Numbered from the stretch's first letter, positions 17,834 to 27,987 are shown. The stretch: 62,642 bases of DNA from Clostridiales bacterium (GCA_023666645.1 JAMPBP010000003.1:1-62642); one strand, 5' to 3'. Notes: generated from the letters alone by a model not told the origin. Numbers and translations are program-made.

Positions 17834-19006
17834 ATGATGCAATTATTATTACTTGATAAAGATGAGCAGGCCAGGCGTGTAGCCCGGCTTGTCGACGGAA
17901 TGGCCGCTTCGGGAATTGACGCTTTGTTGCTGGCCGATAATGCCTCTAAATTTTATTTAACCGGACGCGTCTTTGCCGGGTATGTCTACATCAGGGTTGA
18001 CGGTTCGGTGATGTGTACTGTGCAGCGTCCCGTCGAACTCTCGGGCGACGAGGTGAAGTACATACACAAGCCTGAGGAACTCCCCGCTATAGTGGGCGAG
18101 TTGCCGGCTCGACTGGGACTTGAGCTCGACACTATGAGTTACAATATGGTGGAGCGGTTGAAGGCTGTGTTTCACAACAGTGAGATAGGCAACGCATCGG
18201 CATTGATGCGACGAGCCCGCTCGGTAAAGACACAGGCCGAGGTTAAGCAGATTGCGCTGTCGGGTATCAAGCAGGAACGCGTGTACCGTCGTATTCCTCA
18301 TCTTTATAATGAAGGAATGACCGATATCGAGTTCCAGGTCGAGATAGAGCGTACCTCCCGTCTGGAGGGGTGTCTGGGACAGTTCCGTATCAACGGTGAC
18401 TCCATGGAGCTTTTTATGGCCAATGTCATCACAGGCGACAATGCCGATGAGCCGAGCCCCTATGACTTTGCGATGGGAGGTGCTGGCATGAGTGCATCGC
18501 TCCCGGTGGGTGCCAATGGAACAGAAATAAAACCGGGCATGGTGGTTATGGTCGACGCCAATGGTAATTATACCGGCTATATGACCGACATGACGCGCAT
18601 ATTTTCACTCGGGAATGTATCGCCTTTGGCTTTGAAGGCTCATGAATGCTCTCGTCGCATCCATAGGGAGTTGTGTCAAATGGGTAAGCCTGGTGTGGAA
18701 GCCAGGACTCTCTATGAGCACGCCATGGCGATAGTGAAGGAGGAAGGTCTTGAGCATCTTTTCATGGGGCATCGTCAGCATGCCAAGTTCATAGGACATG
18801 GTGTGGGTATTGAAATCAATGAGCTGCCCGTCATAGCGCCACGTTGCCGTGATGTCATCGAAGCCGGCCAGGTCATTGCCCTGGAGCCTAAATTTGTAAT
18901 ACCGGGTGTAGGTGCTGTAGGTGTCGAGAATACCTATCATGTAAAAGATGATGGCGAGTGGGAATGTCTCACCAACGCTCCCGAGGAGATAATATCCTTG
19001 AGGTAA
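17834..19006 (+). CDS. M24 family aminopeptidase (Xaa-Pro type)
   Basis: A 390-residue cytosolic metallopeptidase of the creatinase/Xaa-Pro dipeptidase fold. The N-terminal creatinase-like domain spans ~1-150 and the catalytic domain ~155-390. All five metal ligands are present: D241, D252 (VDANGNYTGYMTD), H322 (IGHGVGIE), E351 (LEPKF) and E365 (GVENTY). It likely removes N-terminal residues before proline. It is a single gene with a ~105-base upstream gap lacking a clear promoter. Confidence 0.9.
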   Translation: MMQLLLLDKDEQARRVARLVDGMAASGIDALLLADNASKFYLTGRVFAGYVYIRVDGSVMCTVQRPVELSGDEVKYIHKPEELPAIVGELPARLGLELDTMSYNMVERLKAVFHNSEIGNASALMRRARSVKTQAEVKQIALSGIKQERVYRRIPHLYNEGMTDIEFQVEIERTSRLEGCLGQFRINGDSMELFMANVITGDNADEPSPYDFAMGGAGMSASLPVGANGTEIKPGMVVMVDANGNYTGYMTDMTRIFSLGNVSPLALKAHECSRRIHRELCQMGKPGVEARTLYEHAMAIVKEEGLEHLFMGHRQHAKFIGHGVGIEINELPVIAPRCRDVIEAGQVIALEPKFVIPGVGAVGVENTYHVKDDGEWECLTNAPEEIISLR

Positions 19007-19036
19007 AACTATAATGTAAGAACTAATGTGTTCAAT

Positions 19037-20449
19037 ATGACCGTCTCTTTAGAAGATAAGATAAACCAACCAATATTTCATCACGTAGGGTCGGTAGCCG
19101 ATGCCCTTTGCCGCGAATGTTATGTCGTGGGAGGGTGGGTGAGAGACCTTTTTCTTGACCGCCACTCCAAGGATATCGACTTTGTGACGGTAGGCAGCGG
19201 CATTGAGGTAGCTGAAGCGGTTACCGCTACCCTTGGAAAGGGTGCCCGGCTGTCGGTATTCAAAAATTTTGGTACCGCCCAGGTGCATTACCGCGGTGGC
19301 GAATATGAATTTGTGGGCGCGCGCCGGGAGTCCTACCGGCGTGACAGCCGTAAACCTATAGTCGAGGACGGAACACTTACCGACGACTTGTCGCGCCGCG
19401 ACTTGACTATCAATGCTATGGCAATATCGGTCAACAGGGATAATTACGGCCGGTTGATTGACTTGTTTGGAGGTATGGACGACCTGCGCAAAGGGCTTGT
19501 GAGAACGCCCCTCGACCCCGACATTACTTTCAGCGATGACCCATTGAGAATGATGCGTGCCGTGAGATTCGCGACACAGCTCCAGTTTGTAATAGTTCCG
19601 GAGACCCTCGATGCCATAAAACGCAATGTGAAGCGACTTGAGATTATATCCAAGGAACGCGTTGTTGATGAGTTGATGAAAATCATGAAATCGCCCAAAC
19701 CCTCTATAGGGTGGCGGCTGCTTGCCGAAACAGGTCTTCTGGATATTATTCTCCCCGAGCTTGCAGCGATGCGTGGCGTGGAGGTAGTAAAGGGGCGTGG
19801 ACACAAGGATAATTTCGAGCATACTCTCCAGGTGGTCGACAATGTGGCGGCTATGAGCGACAATGTGTGGCTCAGATGGGCCGCGCTGTTCCACGATATC
19901 GCCAAGCCGGTGACCAAGCGATGGGACAATGCGGCGGGGTGGACCTTTCATAATCACAACTTTGTCGGTGCCAAGATGTTGCCGCGTATATTCCGTCGCA
20001 TGAAAATGCCTATGGACGACAAGCTGAAATATGTGCAGCAGATGGTGGAACTCCACATGCGCCCTATAGCTCTGGTCGAGGATACGGTTACCGATTCGGC
20101 TGTGAGACGATTGCTGGTCGATGCGGGGGAGAATATCGAGGACCTCATGATGCTGTGCCGTGCCGATATCACTTCCAAGAACAAGGAGAAGGTTGAACGC
20201 CACCTTGAGAATTTTGCCCATGTAAAGGAGAAGATGATTGAACTCGAGGCTCGTGACAAACTGCGCAATTGGCAACCTCCCGTCGATGGCAATCTGATCA
20301 TGAAAGTGTTTGGCATACCCCAGGGGCGAGATGTTGGCCTCATCAAGGAATATGTGAGAGAGGCAATGCTGGCATCCGACGATCCTAACGATTATGACCA
20401 CGCATATAGCCTGATGATGGAACGAGCCAAGGAGTTGGGGATTGTGTGA
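19037..20449 (+). CDS. cca: CCA tRNA nucleotidyltransferase with HD domain
   Basis: A 470-residue class II nucleotidyltransferase that adds or repairs the 3' CCA of tRNA. The catalytic motif is GGWVRDLF...KDIDFVTVG, the helper SRRDLTINAMA follows, then FSDDPLRMMRAVRF and the C-terminal HD motif LFHDIAKP. ATG 19037 is chosen over the in-frame GTG at 19028 because the protein reads as well from MTVSLEDKI and ATG is the usual start here. A 469-codon open frame on the opposite strand is judged a shadow. Confidence 0.9.
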   Translation: MTVSLEDKINQPIFHHVGSVADALCRECYVVGGWVRDLFLDRHSKDIDFVTVGSGIEVAEAVTATLGKGARLSVFKNFGTAQVHYRGGEYEFVGARRESYRRDSRKPIVEDGTLTDDLSRRDLTINAMAISVNRDNYGRLIDLFGGMDDLRKGLVRTPLDPDITFSDDPLRMMRAVRFATQLQFVIVPETLDAIKRNVKRLEIISKERVVDELMKIMKSPKPSIGWRLLAETGLLDIILPELAAMRGVEVVKGRGHKDNFEHTLQVVDNVAAMSDNVWLRWAALFHDIAKPVTKRWDNAAGWTFHNHNFVGAKMLPRIFRRMKMPMDDKLKYVQQMVELHMRPIALVEDTVTDSAVRRLLVDAGENIEDLMMLCRADITSKNKEKVERHLENFAHVKEKMIELEARDKLRNWQPPVDGNLIMKVFGIPQGRDVGLIKEYVREAMLASDDPNDYDHAYSLMMERAKELGIV

Positions 20450-20539
20450 CAGTGCCAAACTTTCATATGTCGTTTATCGTTTCTTTTTTTAAGAATCCAA
20501 AAGTCAAGTAGTAATTTAACACCCTCAGACATAACAGCA

Positions 20540-20872
20540 ATGTATTACGTCAGAAAACGTATTGAGATATCGGGAAGCCACAGATTGAATCTTCCCTACG
20601 AGAGCAAGTGTACCCGCACCCATGGACACAACTGGATTATCACGGTCTACTGCCGTGCTGCCGAGCTCACCCCCGAGGGTATGGTGACTGATTTCACCCA
20701 TATAAAGAATACCCTCACCGAAACGCTCGATCATAAAGATTTCAACGAGGTCCTAAGTTTCAATCCTACAGCCGAGAATATAGCACGATGGGTGTGTGAC
20801 ATGGTTCCTAACTGCTACCGTGTCGATGTGCAGGAGAGTGAAGGTAATATTGCCAGTTATGAGCGCGACTGA
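20540..20872 (+). CDS. queD: 6-carboxytetrahydropterin synthase
   Basis: A 110-residue QueD/6-pyruvoyl-tetrahydropterin synthase family enzyme that makes 6-carboxytetrahydropterin on the way to preQ0, the queuosine precursor. Zinc ligands and catalytic residues are visible: H14 (SGSHRL), C24, and H28/H30 (CTRTHGHNW), with a later DHKDFNE and ENIARWV. It overlaps queE by 14 bases, so the two are translated from one message. Confidence 0.92.
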   Translation: MYYVRKRIEISGSHRLNLPYESKCTRTHGHNWIITVYCRAAELTPEGMVTDFTHIKNTLTETLDHKDFNEVLSFNPTAENIARWVCDMVPNCYRVDVQESEGNIASYERD

Positions 20873-21431
20873 CGAGGATTTGACTTTACGTGTCAACGAG
20901 ATTTTTTACTCGTTGCAGGGTGAAGGGTTTCACACCGGCACACCGGCTGTATTCGTGAGGCTGTCGGGGTGCAATCTCAAGTGTGATTTCTGTGACACCG
21001 ACCACAGCAGCTACCACCCCATGAGTGTCAGTGAGATTGTAGCCCGGGTGAAGGAACATAAGGCACCAATAGTGATTCTCACAGGGGGAGAACCATCGCT
21101 CCAACCTATAGGTCCGCTTGTTGATATGCTTCACAATGAGGGCTTTAAAGTGCACATCGAGACCAATGGCACCCACAATCTGCCTCCCACAATTGATTGG
21201 GTCACATGCTCGCCAAAGAAAAATGGGCGGCTGGTGTTGACCAGATGTGATGAATTGAAAGTGGTATACGAGGGACAGGATGTTGAGGCGGTAGCCCGTG
21301 GAATAGATGCCGGGTGGAGATTTCTCCAGCCTTGTTCGTGCCGGAATACCGACGAGGTCATAGCATATATCCTCGATCACCCGTGGTGGCGGTTATCGGT
21401 GCAGACTCATAAACTGTTGAACTTTTGCTGA
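20859..21431 (+). CDS. queE: 7-carboxy-7-deazaguanine synthase (radical SAM)
   Basis: A 191-residue radical SAM enzyme that contracts 6-carboxytetrahydropterin to 7-carboxy-7-deazaguanine, the step after QueD. The Fe-S cluster cysteines are C38, C42 and C45 (CNLKCDFC, the CxxxCxxC form), preceded by YSLQGEGFHTG; SAM-binding ILTGGEPSLQP follows. ATG 20859 is chosen: it begins MSATDEDL just before the queD stop, whereas upstream starts lie inside queD. Confidence 0.9.
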   Translation: MSATDEDLTLRVNEIFYSLQGEGFHTGTPAVFVRLSGCNLKCDFCDTDHSSYHPMSVSEIVARVKEHKAPIVILTGGEPSLQPIGPLVDMLHNEGFKVHIETNGTHNLPPTIDWVTCSPKKNGRLVLTRCDELKVVYEGQDVEAVARGIDAGWRFLQPCSCRNTDEVIAYILDHPWWRLSVQTHKLLNFC

Positions 21432-21490
21432 GCGTCACTGAGAAGTGGCTGTCTTGAAAGAATCTTTTTCTACTCATAATCAAATATGCT

Positions 21491-24163
21491 ATGTCAATGA
21501 ATTCCAAACCATATGTAGGGTTGACCTCCGGTCAGGTAGAACAGAGCCGCCGGGAGCATGGCTCCAATATTCTCACTCCGGCCAAGCGGGAGCCGTTGAT
21601 TCTAAAGTTCCTGAAAAAATTCACCGACCCGCTGATAATCATTCTGATGGTAGCCGGAGTGCTCGCTATAGGCATTTCATGCTATGAATATTGGGGGCTG
21701 CCGGCCGATGAGGGTGGAGGCTCATTCAATGTGTTCTTCGAGCCACTGGGAATTTTTGTAGCTATCATACTGGCTACCGGATTGGCTTTCTATTTCGAAT
21801 ATAAGGCTAACAAGGAGTTTGACCTGCTCAATCAGGTTAACGATGATGAACCGGTCGAGGTGATACGTGACGGACACGCAATGGAGGTGCCACGCCGGGA
21901 CATCGTGGTGGGCGATATTGTGATATTGACCACCGGCAACGAGATTCCTGCCGATGGACAATTGGTCGAGGCTACATCGCTCAATGTCGACGAGTCGACA
22001 TTGACAGGAGAACCGCTCGCGTCAAAAACGACCGATGCCGCTCATTTTGACAAGGATGCAACATTTCCCAGCGACTATGTGCTGCGTGGTACCAAAGTGA
22101 TGGAGGGTCATGGCGTGATGCAGGTCAAGGCTGTAGGCGATGCCACAGAGAATGGAAAAGTGTTTGAAGCGGCCCAGATTGATGACAGTATCACCACTCC
22201 GCTCGATGAGCAGCTGGGACGTCTGAGCCGGCTCATAAGCATAATATCCTATTCCATCGCAGCGCTGATAGTCGTGGGGCGTGTCGTGGTGTTCTTTGTC
22301 AATTATGATTTTGAGTGGGTACACTTCGTGTCGTTCCTTCTCGAGAGCTTCATGATAGCTGTAGCCTTGATTGTGGTGTCGGTACCCGAGGGGTTGCCTA
22401 TGGCGGTCACGCTGTCGCTGGCCTACTCGATGAGGCGCATGTTGAAAACCAATAACCTCGTGCGAAAGCTCCATGCCTGTGAGACCATGGGTGCGACCAC
22501 TGTGATATGTACCGACAAGACAGGCACCTTGACTCAGAACCGCATGCAGGTTTATAAAACCAATTTCTATGGCAACCCCGATGATGAGGTTATCGATATG
22601 GGTATTGCTGCCAATTCAACGGCCCGGCTCGACACTGCCGCAGGTGGCGAACCCAAGGTGCTCGGTAATCCTACCGAGGGTGCCCTGATATTGTGGCTGA
22701 GGCAACGTGGTGTGGACTATGCCGCCATGAGGGAAAAAGTGAAAATCGTAGAAGAATTGCCTTTCTCGACCGAGCGGAAATATATGGCAACCATTGTGGA
22801 ACGCATCGACGATGGCAAGCGTCTGCTCTTTGTCAAAGGTGCCCCTGAGATAGTTTATGGCATATGTGCCAATAAACCTGGAGTGACCGACCATGAACTG
22901 GAGGCTCAGTTGCTTGAATACCAGAATATGGCGATGCGCACTCTCGCTTTTGCCTTCCAGGAGGTCGGTAACGGTGATGCCACAATCGATGGAAAGGGTG
23001 TCGAGGCCTGCAATCTCACATTTCTCGGGATCACAGCGATAAGTGATCCGGTGCGTGCCGATGTCCCCGAGGCGGTGAAGACGGTGCTCAATGCCGGTGT
23101 CAAGATCAAGATAGTGACCGGTGACACTCCCGGCACAGCCAAGGAGATCGGACGCCAGATAGGGCTGTGGAATGATGCCACTGATGGCGATGCAAACATT
23201 ATCACCGGTGTCGAAGTCGCGGCTATGAACGATGACGAGCTGAGACAACGGGTGGAGGATTTCAAGATTGTGGCCCGTGCACGTCCACTTGACAAGAAGC
23301 GTCTCGTAGAGGCTTTGCAGTATAACAACGAGGTCGTCGCTGTAACCGGTGACGGAACCAATGACGCCCCGGCACTGAAGACAGCCCAGGTGGGACTGTC
23401 GATGGGCGACGGCACCTCGGTGGCCAAGGAGGCGAGCGATATAACGATTGTCGACAATTCATTCTCCTCGATAGGACGGGCTGTGATGTGGGGACGTTCG
23501 CTCTACCGCAATATACAGCGTTTCCTGCTGTTTCAGATGACGGTCAATGTCGTGGCTTGCCTCATCGTCCTGTGTGGGGCATTCATGGGCACCGAGTCAC
23601 CCTTGACTGTGACACAGATGCTGTGGGTGAATCTCATCATGGACACCTTCGCCGCAATGGCCCTGGCCTCTTTGCCTCCTAATCCCGGAGTGATGAAAGA
23701 GAAGCCTCGAAACCGTTCTGAGTTCATCATATCGCGGGCTATGTGGAGCAGCATCATCTCGGTAGGTTTGCTCTTCTTTGTGTTCCTGATAGGAATACTC
23801 TATTATTTCCAGCACACCGACCTATCATCGCTTACGCAAATAGGCCGCTTGCCTATTGGCGAGTCGCACAATCTCACACCCTACGAACTGTCGCTGTTCT
23901 TCACTATTTTTGTATTCCTGCAGTTCTGGAATATGTTCAATGTGCGTGCGTTTGCCACCGGGCGGTCAATCTTTGCGCTTGGTGAGAGCCGCGGGTTCAT
24001 ACTCATCGCGATTATTATATTGATAGGACAGATTGCCATAGTCTCTCTGGGAGGACAGTTCTTCAGTGTTACCCCCTTGAAGCTGACCGACTGGTGCCTG
24101 GTGATAGGAGGGACCTCGCTGGTGCTGTGGTTGGGCGAGATAGTAAGAGCAATCAAAAAATAG
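21491..24163 (+). CDS. Calcium-translocating P-type ATPase
   Basis: An 890-residue P-type cation pump, closest to PMCA-type Ca2+ ATPases. Actuator motif TLTGEPL; phosphorylated D342 in CTDKTGTLTQNRM; nucleotide-binding KGAPEIV; hinge GDGTNDAPALK. Membrane helix 4 has VSVPEGLPMAVTL (PEGL, Ca2+-binding type) and helix 6 has LMWVNLIMDTFAAMALAS-like sequence with N and D. It probably exports Ca2+ (or Mn2+) to the periplasm. It is a single gene ending at a strong bidirectional terminator. The specific ion is inferred. Confidence 0.9.
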   Translation: MSMNSKPYVGLTSGQVEQSRREHGSNILTPAKREPLILKFLKKFTDPLIIILMVAGVLAIGISCYEYWGLPADEGGGSFNVFFEPLGIFVAIILATGLAFYFEYKANKEFDLLNQVNDDEPVEVIRDGHAMEVPRRDIVVGDIVILTTGNEIPADGQLVEATSLNVDESTLTGEPLASKTTDAAHFDKDATFPSDYVLRGTKVMEGHGVMQVKAVGDATENGKVFEAAQIDDSITTPLDEQLGRLSRLISIISYSIAALIVVGRVVVFFVNYDFEWVHFVSFLLESFMIAVALIVVSVPEGLPMAVTLSLAYSMRRMLKTNNLVRKLHACETMGATTVICTDKTGTLTQNRMQVYKTNFYGNPDDEVIDMGIAANSTARLDTAAGGEPKVLGNPTEGALILWLRQRGVDYAAMREKVKIVEELPFSTERKYMATIVERIDDGKRLLFVKGAPEIVYGICANKPGVTDHELEAQLLEYQNMAMRTLAFAFQEVGNGDATIDGKGVEACNLTFLGITAISDPVRADVPEAVKTVLNAGVKIKIVTGDTPGTAKEIGRQIGLWNDATDGDANIITGVEVAAMNDDELRQRVEDFKIVARARPLDKKRLVEALQYNNEVVAVTGDGTNDAPALKTAQVGLSMGDGTSVAKEASDITIVDNSFSSIGRAVMWGRSLYRNIQRFLLFQMTVNVVACLIVLCGAFMGTESPLTVTQMLWVNLIMDTFAAMALASLPPNPGVMKEKPRNRSEFIISRAMWSSIISVGLLFFVFLIGILYYFQHTDLSSLTQIGRLPIGESHNLTPYELSLFFTIFVFLQFWNMFNVRAFATGRSIFALGESRGFILIAIIILIGQIAIVSLGGQFFSVTPLKLTDWCLVIGGTSLVLWLGEIVRAIKK

Positions 24164-24182
24164 GGCTATCCCACCTATATAT

Positions 24183-24228
24183 CATCAAAAAAGGGTGACC
24201 CTCGCGCGGGGCCACCCTTTTTTTGATG
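24183..24228. terminator. Bidirectional rho-independent terminator
   Basis: Long arms, CATCAAAAAAGGGTG at 24183-24197 and CACCCTTTTTTTGATG at 24213-24228, with CCC/GGG inside, give A- and T-tracts on both sides. It separates the convergent ATPase and phosphodiester-glycosidase genes. Confidence 0.92.
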
Positions 24229-24246
24229 GGGTATTATTGTTGACTC

Positions 24247-27051
24247 TTAGTGTATCATTACCTTGGTGGCTTTGCTGCCTTGACGCTTGATGAAGATTCC
24301 GTTGGCGGGGTTCATCACGCGCATACCCTGGAGATTGTAGTACTCTACAGGAGCGTTGCTGTTCTCGTCGTTGACTATCTCGTCGATACCTGCGCTCTCG
24401 GTGTCAATTTCTTTCACACCTTCGGGTGTATAGTAGCGGTAACCTATGTTGCGGGTTGCGAGCAGTGAGCCATAGGTCGAGTTGGTCTTGAACGATGCGT
24501 TCCCGGCTGCACGTGAGCGGGGTTGCTCAGCAAGCTCTTCACCGTTGAGAATGTTGAAGAATTTGATTTCCTTGAAAATGATGGTATTGTGTGAACCCTC
24601 GAGAATCATGTGCACGCCTATCTGGCCATCGTGGCTGGAGTAGCAGTCAAACTCATAGACCATGAAGCGGTCGGGGTTGACCTGATATTTGTTATCTATT
24701 TCAGTATCCCATGGATCTTCTTTACCCAGCAAGTCTTTAAGGACCGGTTTCTCGGGCATCTCGGCTATCGTGGTCCCCTCGTTTTCCCATCTGTAGAATG
24801 CAGCGGCATCAATCGGGAATTCTGCACCAAGCTTGTCGTCGCTCACTCCATCGTGAGAAAGGGGATAGAATGTCTCGTTGGTGCGGGCGCAGGCATAGAT
24901 GTTGGGTATCTGTAGCTCGGGGGTAAGGTTGCTGTCGTGGCGCGAACGGTGGAGCACCTGGAACACAAGACGCACGCGTATAGGCTTGGCATAGTTGCCT
25001 TTGTTGCGATTCTCGGCATCAGAGTAGAACGAGAACATCAGAGGGCCGGGATTGCCCATGGTGTTGGAAGCGGCGGGCCATTTCTTGATGCTTGCTCCGG
25101 GTCCCCATGTGCGGGTATATACAAGACACTTGCCTATTTCTCCGCCAAGGTCCTGGATTGACAGGCCGTTCTTGAGGTCGTTCTGAATCTCATCGGTCGA
25201 TGTGGCGTTGGAAAGTGTGCGCTGGTGCAGGGCTGTCACATGACCGTTCTTGGCAAAGAACTCGTCGGTGTAAACCTGTGCGGGTGTTGTCCAGTAGGTC
25301 TGGGGGAGCTCGGGAATGTCGGCTACCTCGAAGGTGTGGCCTACCTCATACTTGTTGAAGTCATAACCGGCGGGGGTCACATCTTCAAGCTGGGCATAAA
25401 TATAGTCGGCAGGGTCGATGGGGGCGTTGGGATCCTTGAACATCTCGACAAATTCGTCTCCCTTGAACGAGGGCGCAGTGGCGGGATCGGATCCGTCAAC
25501 ACCGGCGGCGTCAACTTTTACAGGTATTGAGGTCTTGATGCCGTTATACTCGGCTGTGAGCGCGAAGTATCCGCTGGCGGGAGCGATCATCTTGCGGCCC
25601 GAGGCATCGAATGTTGCCTGTGGTGCCGAAAGTTTGTAGTTCTGAAGGCCGGTCGAGATGAGCACACCATATTTGTTGTAGGCATAGATCACGGGCTGGT
25701 AGCCGCGGCCGGGCTTGATTGTAAGGTGCTTGTCGACAAATTCGATGGAGGCTACCTCGGAGTCCTCATCGGGAGCCTGGGCCACTGCAAAGAGACCGTT
25801 GGCGATAGCACGGGTGAATCCACCGAGAGCCAACCCCTGGACTTGGCTGCGCTGGCCAAGGTTCTCGACAAACATCACCGAAGAACCGCCACCATCGAGG
25901 TTCAACGCTTTGTCGCAGCCGAGCGAGGCGAGAACGTCACCAAACTCGACTATTGTCATGCCGTTCAGACCTTTGGAAGTGTCTTCCTGTACAACTGCCA
26001 TGATGAACTTGGTCTTGTCGGCGTTGTAACCTACTGCTGTGCGTGCACGTGGTGTTGAAGCTGCAATGTCAGAGGGAACTTTAGAGGGAAGATCCTGTAC
26101 CTTGCCATCCTTGACGGTTACGTGCCAGCCGCCTACAACCTCGCGGGCTGAGGTCTCCACACCGTCGGCCTTGAAGGGATATTTGACCTTTACGGTATCT
26201 CCGGCTTTCAGACCTTTGATATTTTCATTGTTGGAAGTGCCGTTGGCGCTGATTACAAGACTCTTGCTTGGAATCTTGGCGTTGCCGGCGGTGGTGACTT
26301 TCTGAACTGTATACTCAGCTTCGTGTCCCCATGGAGTTGTCGAGCCTTCGGCACGTGAGATCGTAGCTTCGGTTCCCCACTCGTTGGTATTGGTGAAGCC
26401 TACATTGGGCGTGCCATAGCCATAATAAGGGCTGTAGCCGATCAACTGGTCCTGACCGCGGCTGGTGTTGAATCTCAGCTTGTCATTGACAGCACCGTTG
26501 GGGTAGGTGAATGTACCGAGGTTGTCATTGTTGTTGCAGTATTGGATGCTCTCGGCGATGGTGGGCGTGCCGTCGTGACCGATGATGATGTAGTTGCTGA
26601 GGACGTTGCCTGAGAGAGTCGCGGCAGGAGTGACATATGAGCCGTCGACAAAGAGAGCTCCACAAGGAATGGACTGGTTTTTTTCAAGACCGGCAAAGTC
26701 ACCGTTGATACCTACGAAGTAGCGGTGGCCGAAGCCGCTGTTCTTATCCATCAGGGTTTTTACAGTCTGGGGTTTGCCATAGGCAAGGTCGCTTGCCACT
26801 GCAGCCTTGATGGTGACATACTCATTGGTGAGGTCACTGGTGCTGTAGGTCACGGTCGATGTTGCGGGTGACCCTTTACGGGTATAGGAGAGCTTAATCT
26901 GGGTTTGTGTTGTACCCGGGCCTACGGTGGCGTGGTAGATGGTATCGACCTTGACCTCACCGAGTTTTTGTGTCTGCCAGGTAGCCTGACCCGACATTGA
27001 AGCAACACCAACCAATGATGCTGCAAGCGATGTAAGTAAAGATTTTTTCAT
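24247..27051 (-). CDS. Large secreted phosphodiester glycosidase (NAGPA-domain) protein
   Basis: A 934-residue exported protein with a signal peptide (1-22, ending SMSGQ). Residues ~110-430 contain the NAGPA-type phosphodiester glycosidase fold: FVGINGDFAG, PRARTAVGYN, KFIMAVVQ and the hallmark ALNLDGGGSSVM. Family members cleave sugar-phosphodiester bonds, for example uncovering phosphoglycans. A bacterial Ig-like domain follows (~440-520), then a C-terminal region with a carbohydrate-binding feel, ending in the tail motif YYNLQGMRVMNPANGIFIKR. The tail resembles that of the C10 protease. The natural substrate is unknown. An imperfect promoter box lies at 27116-27123. Confidence 0.8.
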   Translation of the reverse strand: MKKSLLTSLAASLVGVASMSGQATWQTQKLGEVKVDTIYHATVGPGTTQTQIKLSYTRKGSPATSTVTYSTSDLTNEYVTIKAAVASDLAYGKPQTVKTLMDKNSGFGHRYFVGINGDFAGLEKNQSIPCGALFVDGSYVTPAATLSGNVLSNYIIIGHDGTPTIAESIQYCNNNDNLGTFTYPNGAVNDKLRFNTSRGQDQLIGYSPYYGYGTPNVGFTNTNEWGTEATISRAEGSTTPWGHEAEYTVQKVTTAGNAKIPSKSLVISANGTSNNENIKGLKAGDTVKVKYPFKADGVETSAREVVGGWHVTVKDGKVQDLPSKVPSDIAASTPRARTAVGYNADKTKFIMAVVQEDTSKGLNGMTIVEFGDVLASLGCDKALNLDGGGSSVMFVENLGQRSQVQGLALGGFTRAIANGLFAVAQAPDEDSEVASIEFVDKHLTIKPGRGYQPVIYAYNKYGVLISTGLQNYKLSAPQATFDASGRKMIAPASGYFALTAEYNGIKTSIPVKVDAAGVDGSDPATAPSFKGDEFVEMFKDPNAPIDPADYIYAQLEDVTPAGYDFNKYEVGHTFEVADIPELPQTYWTTPAQVYTDEFFAKNGHVTALHQRTLSNATSTDEIQNDLKNGLSIQDLGGEIGKCLVYTRTWGPGASIKKWPAASNTMGNPGPLMFSFYSDAENRNKGNYAKPIRVRLVFQVLHRSRHDSNLTPELQIPNIYACARTNETFYPLSHDGVSDDKLGAEFPIDAAAFYRWENEGTTIAEMPEKPVLKDLLGKEDPWDTEIDNKYQVNPDRFMVYEFDCYSSHDGQIGVHMILEGSHNTIIFKEIKFFNILNGEELAEQPRSRAAGNASFKTNSTYGSLLATRNIGYRYYTPEGVKEIDTESAGIDEIVNDENSNAPVEYYNLQGMRVMNPANGIFIKRQGSKATKVMIH

Positions 27052-27205
27052 TAAATGAGATATTAGAATTAATGGTGAATATTAACGAAGTTGTATATAT
27101 GATGCGATTGCGATGCAAAATAACTGTTTTTTTTTTGAACAATCAAATATATTTAAAAATTTTATTGACAATCGTGAAATTTAAGAATAAGTAAGCGGAA
27201 ATATA

Positions 27206-27222
27206 GAGCATGGCTCATGCTC
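27206..27222 (-). terminator. Hairpin downstream of the gph gene
   Basis: GAGCATG-GCT-CATGCTC forms a perfect 7-bp stem 93 bases past the stop of the HAD gene; only a weak T-rich stretch follows on the minus strand. Confidence 0.4.
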
Positions 27223-27314
27223 CGCGAGTACCACTCCCACGGTTAAGGCCGGTTTGTCATGATGTAAGGAATGTAACTTACGCTATGGGGTCATGCCATG
27301 CGTCGGTGACGGAA

Positions 27315-27962
27315 TCAGATGTGGTCGAGGATCTGTTCAGGAGTGTGGACTATGTGAGTGGCTCCGTGGGAACGCAGTTCGCTTTCGTCGCGAAATCCCC
27401 ATGTGACACCCACACTCTCTATGCCGGCATTGGCTGCGGTATCCATGTCGACTCCCGAATCACCTATGTATAGAGCATCGGCCGCTGTCACCCCAGCCTT
27501 ATTGAGAACGTCGTAGACGATGTCGGGGGCCGGTTTTGTGGGACGTGGGTCTCTTTGCCCCTCGATGGCTGTCCACGGGAGGTTACCAAAGAAGTGGTCG
27601 ATGAGAGCGACGGTTCCTGAATGGAACTTGTTGGAGGTCACGGCAATCATTACTCCCCGGTCGGTGAGGTTACGAAGCAGTTCGGGAATGCCTGGGTAAG
27701 GAATGGTGAGGTCGGTGCAGTGCACATTATAGAATTGAAGGAAAAGTTCACGTGCGCGGTTCACCGTCACGGGGTCGCAATGGTCGGCGGGTAGAGCGCG
27801 CTCTATGAGACGGGTTATTCCATTGCCCACCATCATGGGGTAGGCATCGAGGGGGTAGGTGGGGTAGCCCATTGACGACAAGGCGTGGTTGCATGCCTGG
27901 CCAAGGTCGCTGATGGTGTTCAGAAGAGTCCCGTCGAGGTCGAAAATCGCGATTCGTTTCAT
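27315..27962 (-). CDS. gph: HAD hydrolase, phosphoglycolate phosphatase-like
   Basis: A 215-residue HAD subfamily IA phosphatase that likely dephosphorylates 2-phosphoglycolate or a similar small phosphate. Motif I is IAIFDLDGTLLNT, motif II AVTSNKF, and motif III/IV YIGDSGVDMDTAANAG; the cap helices include YPMMVGNGITRLIERAL. ATG 27962 is chosen because the first conserved residues follow it directly and a TACCTTTG box lies at 27988-27995; the in-frame extension up to 28052 is upstream of that promoter. It is divergent from the DUF2807 gene. Confidence 0.85.
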   Translation of the reverse strand: MKRIAIFDLDGTLLNTISDLGQACNHALSSMGYPTYPLDAYPMMVGNGITRLIERALPADHCDPVTVNRARELFLQFYNVHCTDLTIPYPGIPELLRNLTDRGVMIAVTSNKFHSGTVALIDHFFGNLPWTAIEGQRDPRPTKPAPDIVYDVLNKAGVTAADALYIGDSGVDMDTAANAGIESVGVTWGFRDESELRSHGATHIVHTPEQILDHI

Positions 27963-27987
27963 AGAGGTGAATATTTGTTTGACGGTG

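Noticed and set aside
19049-20458. 469-codon open frame antisense to cca
   Set aside because: Covers the whole cca gene with no family match or signals; a shadow of the coding strand.
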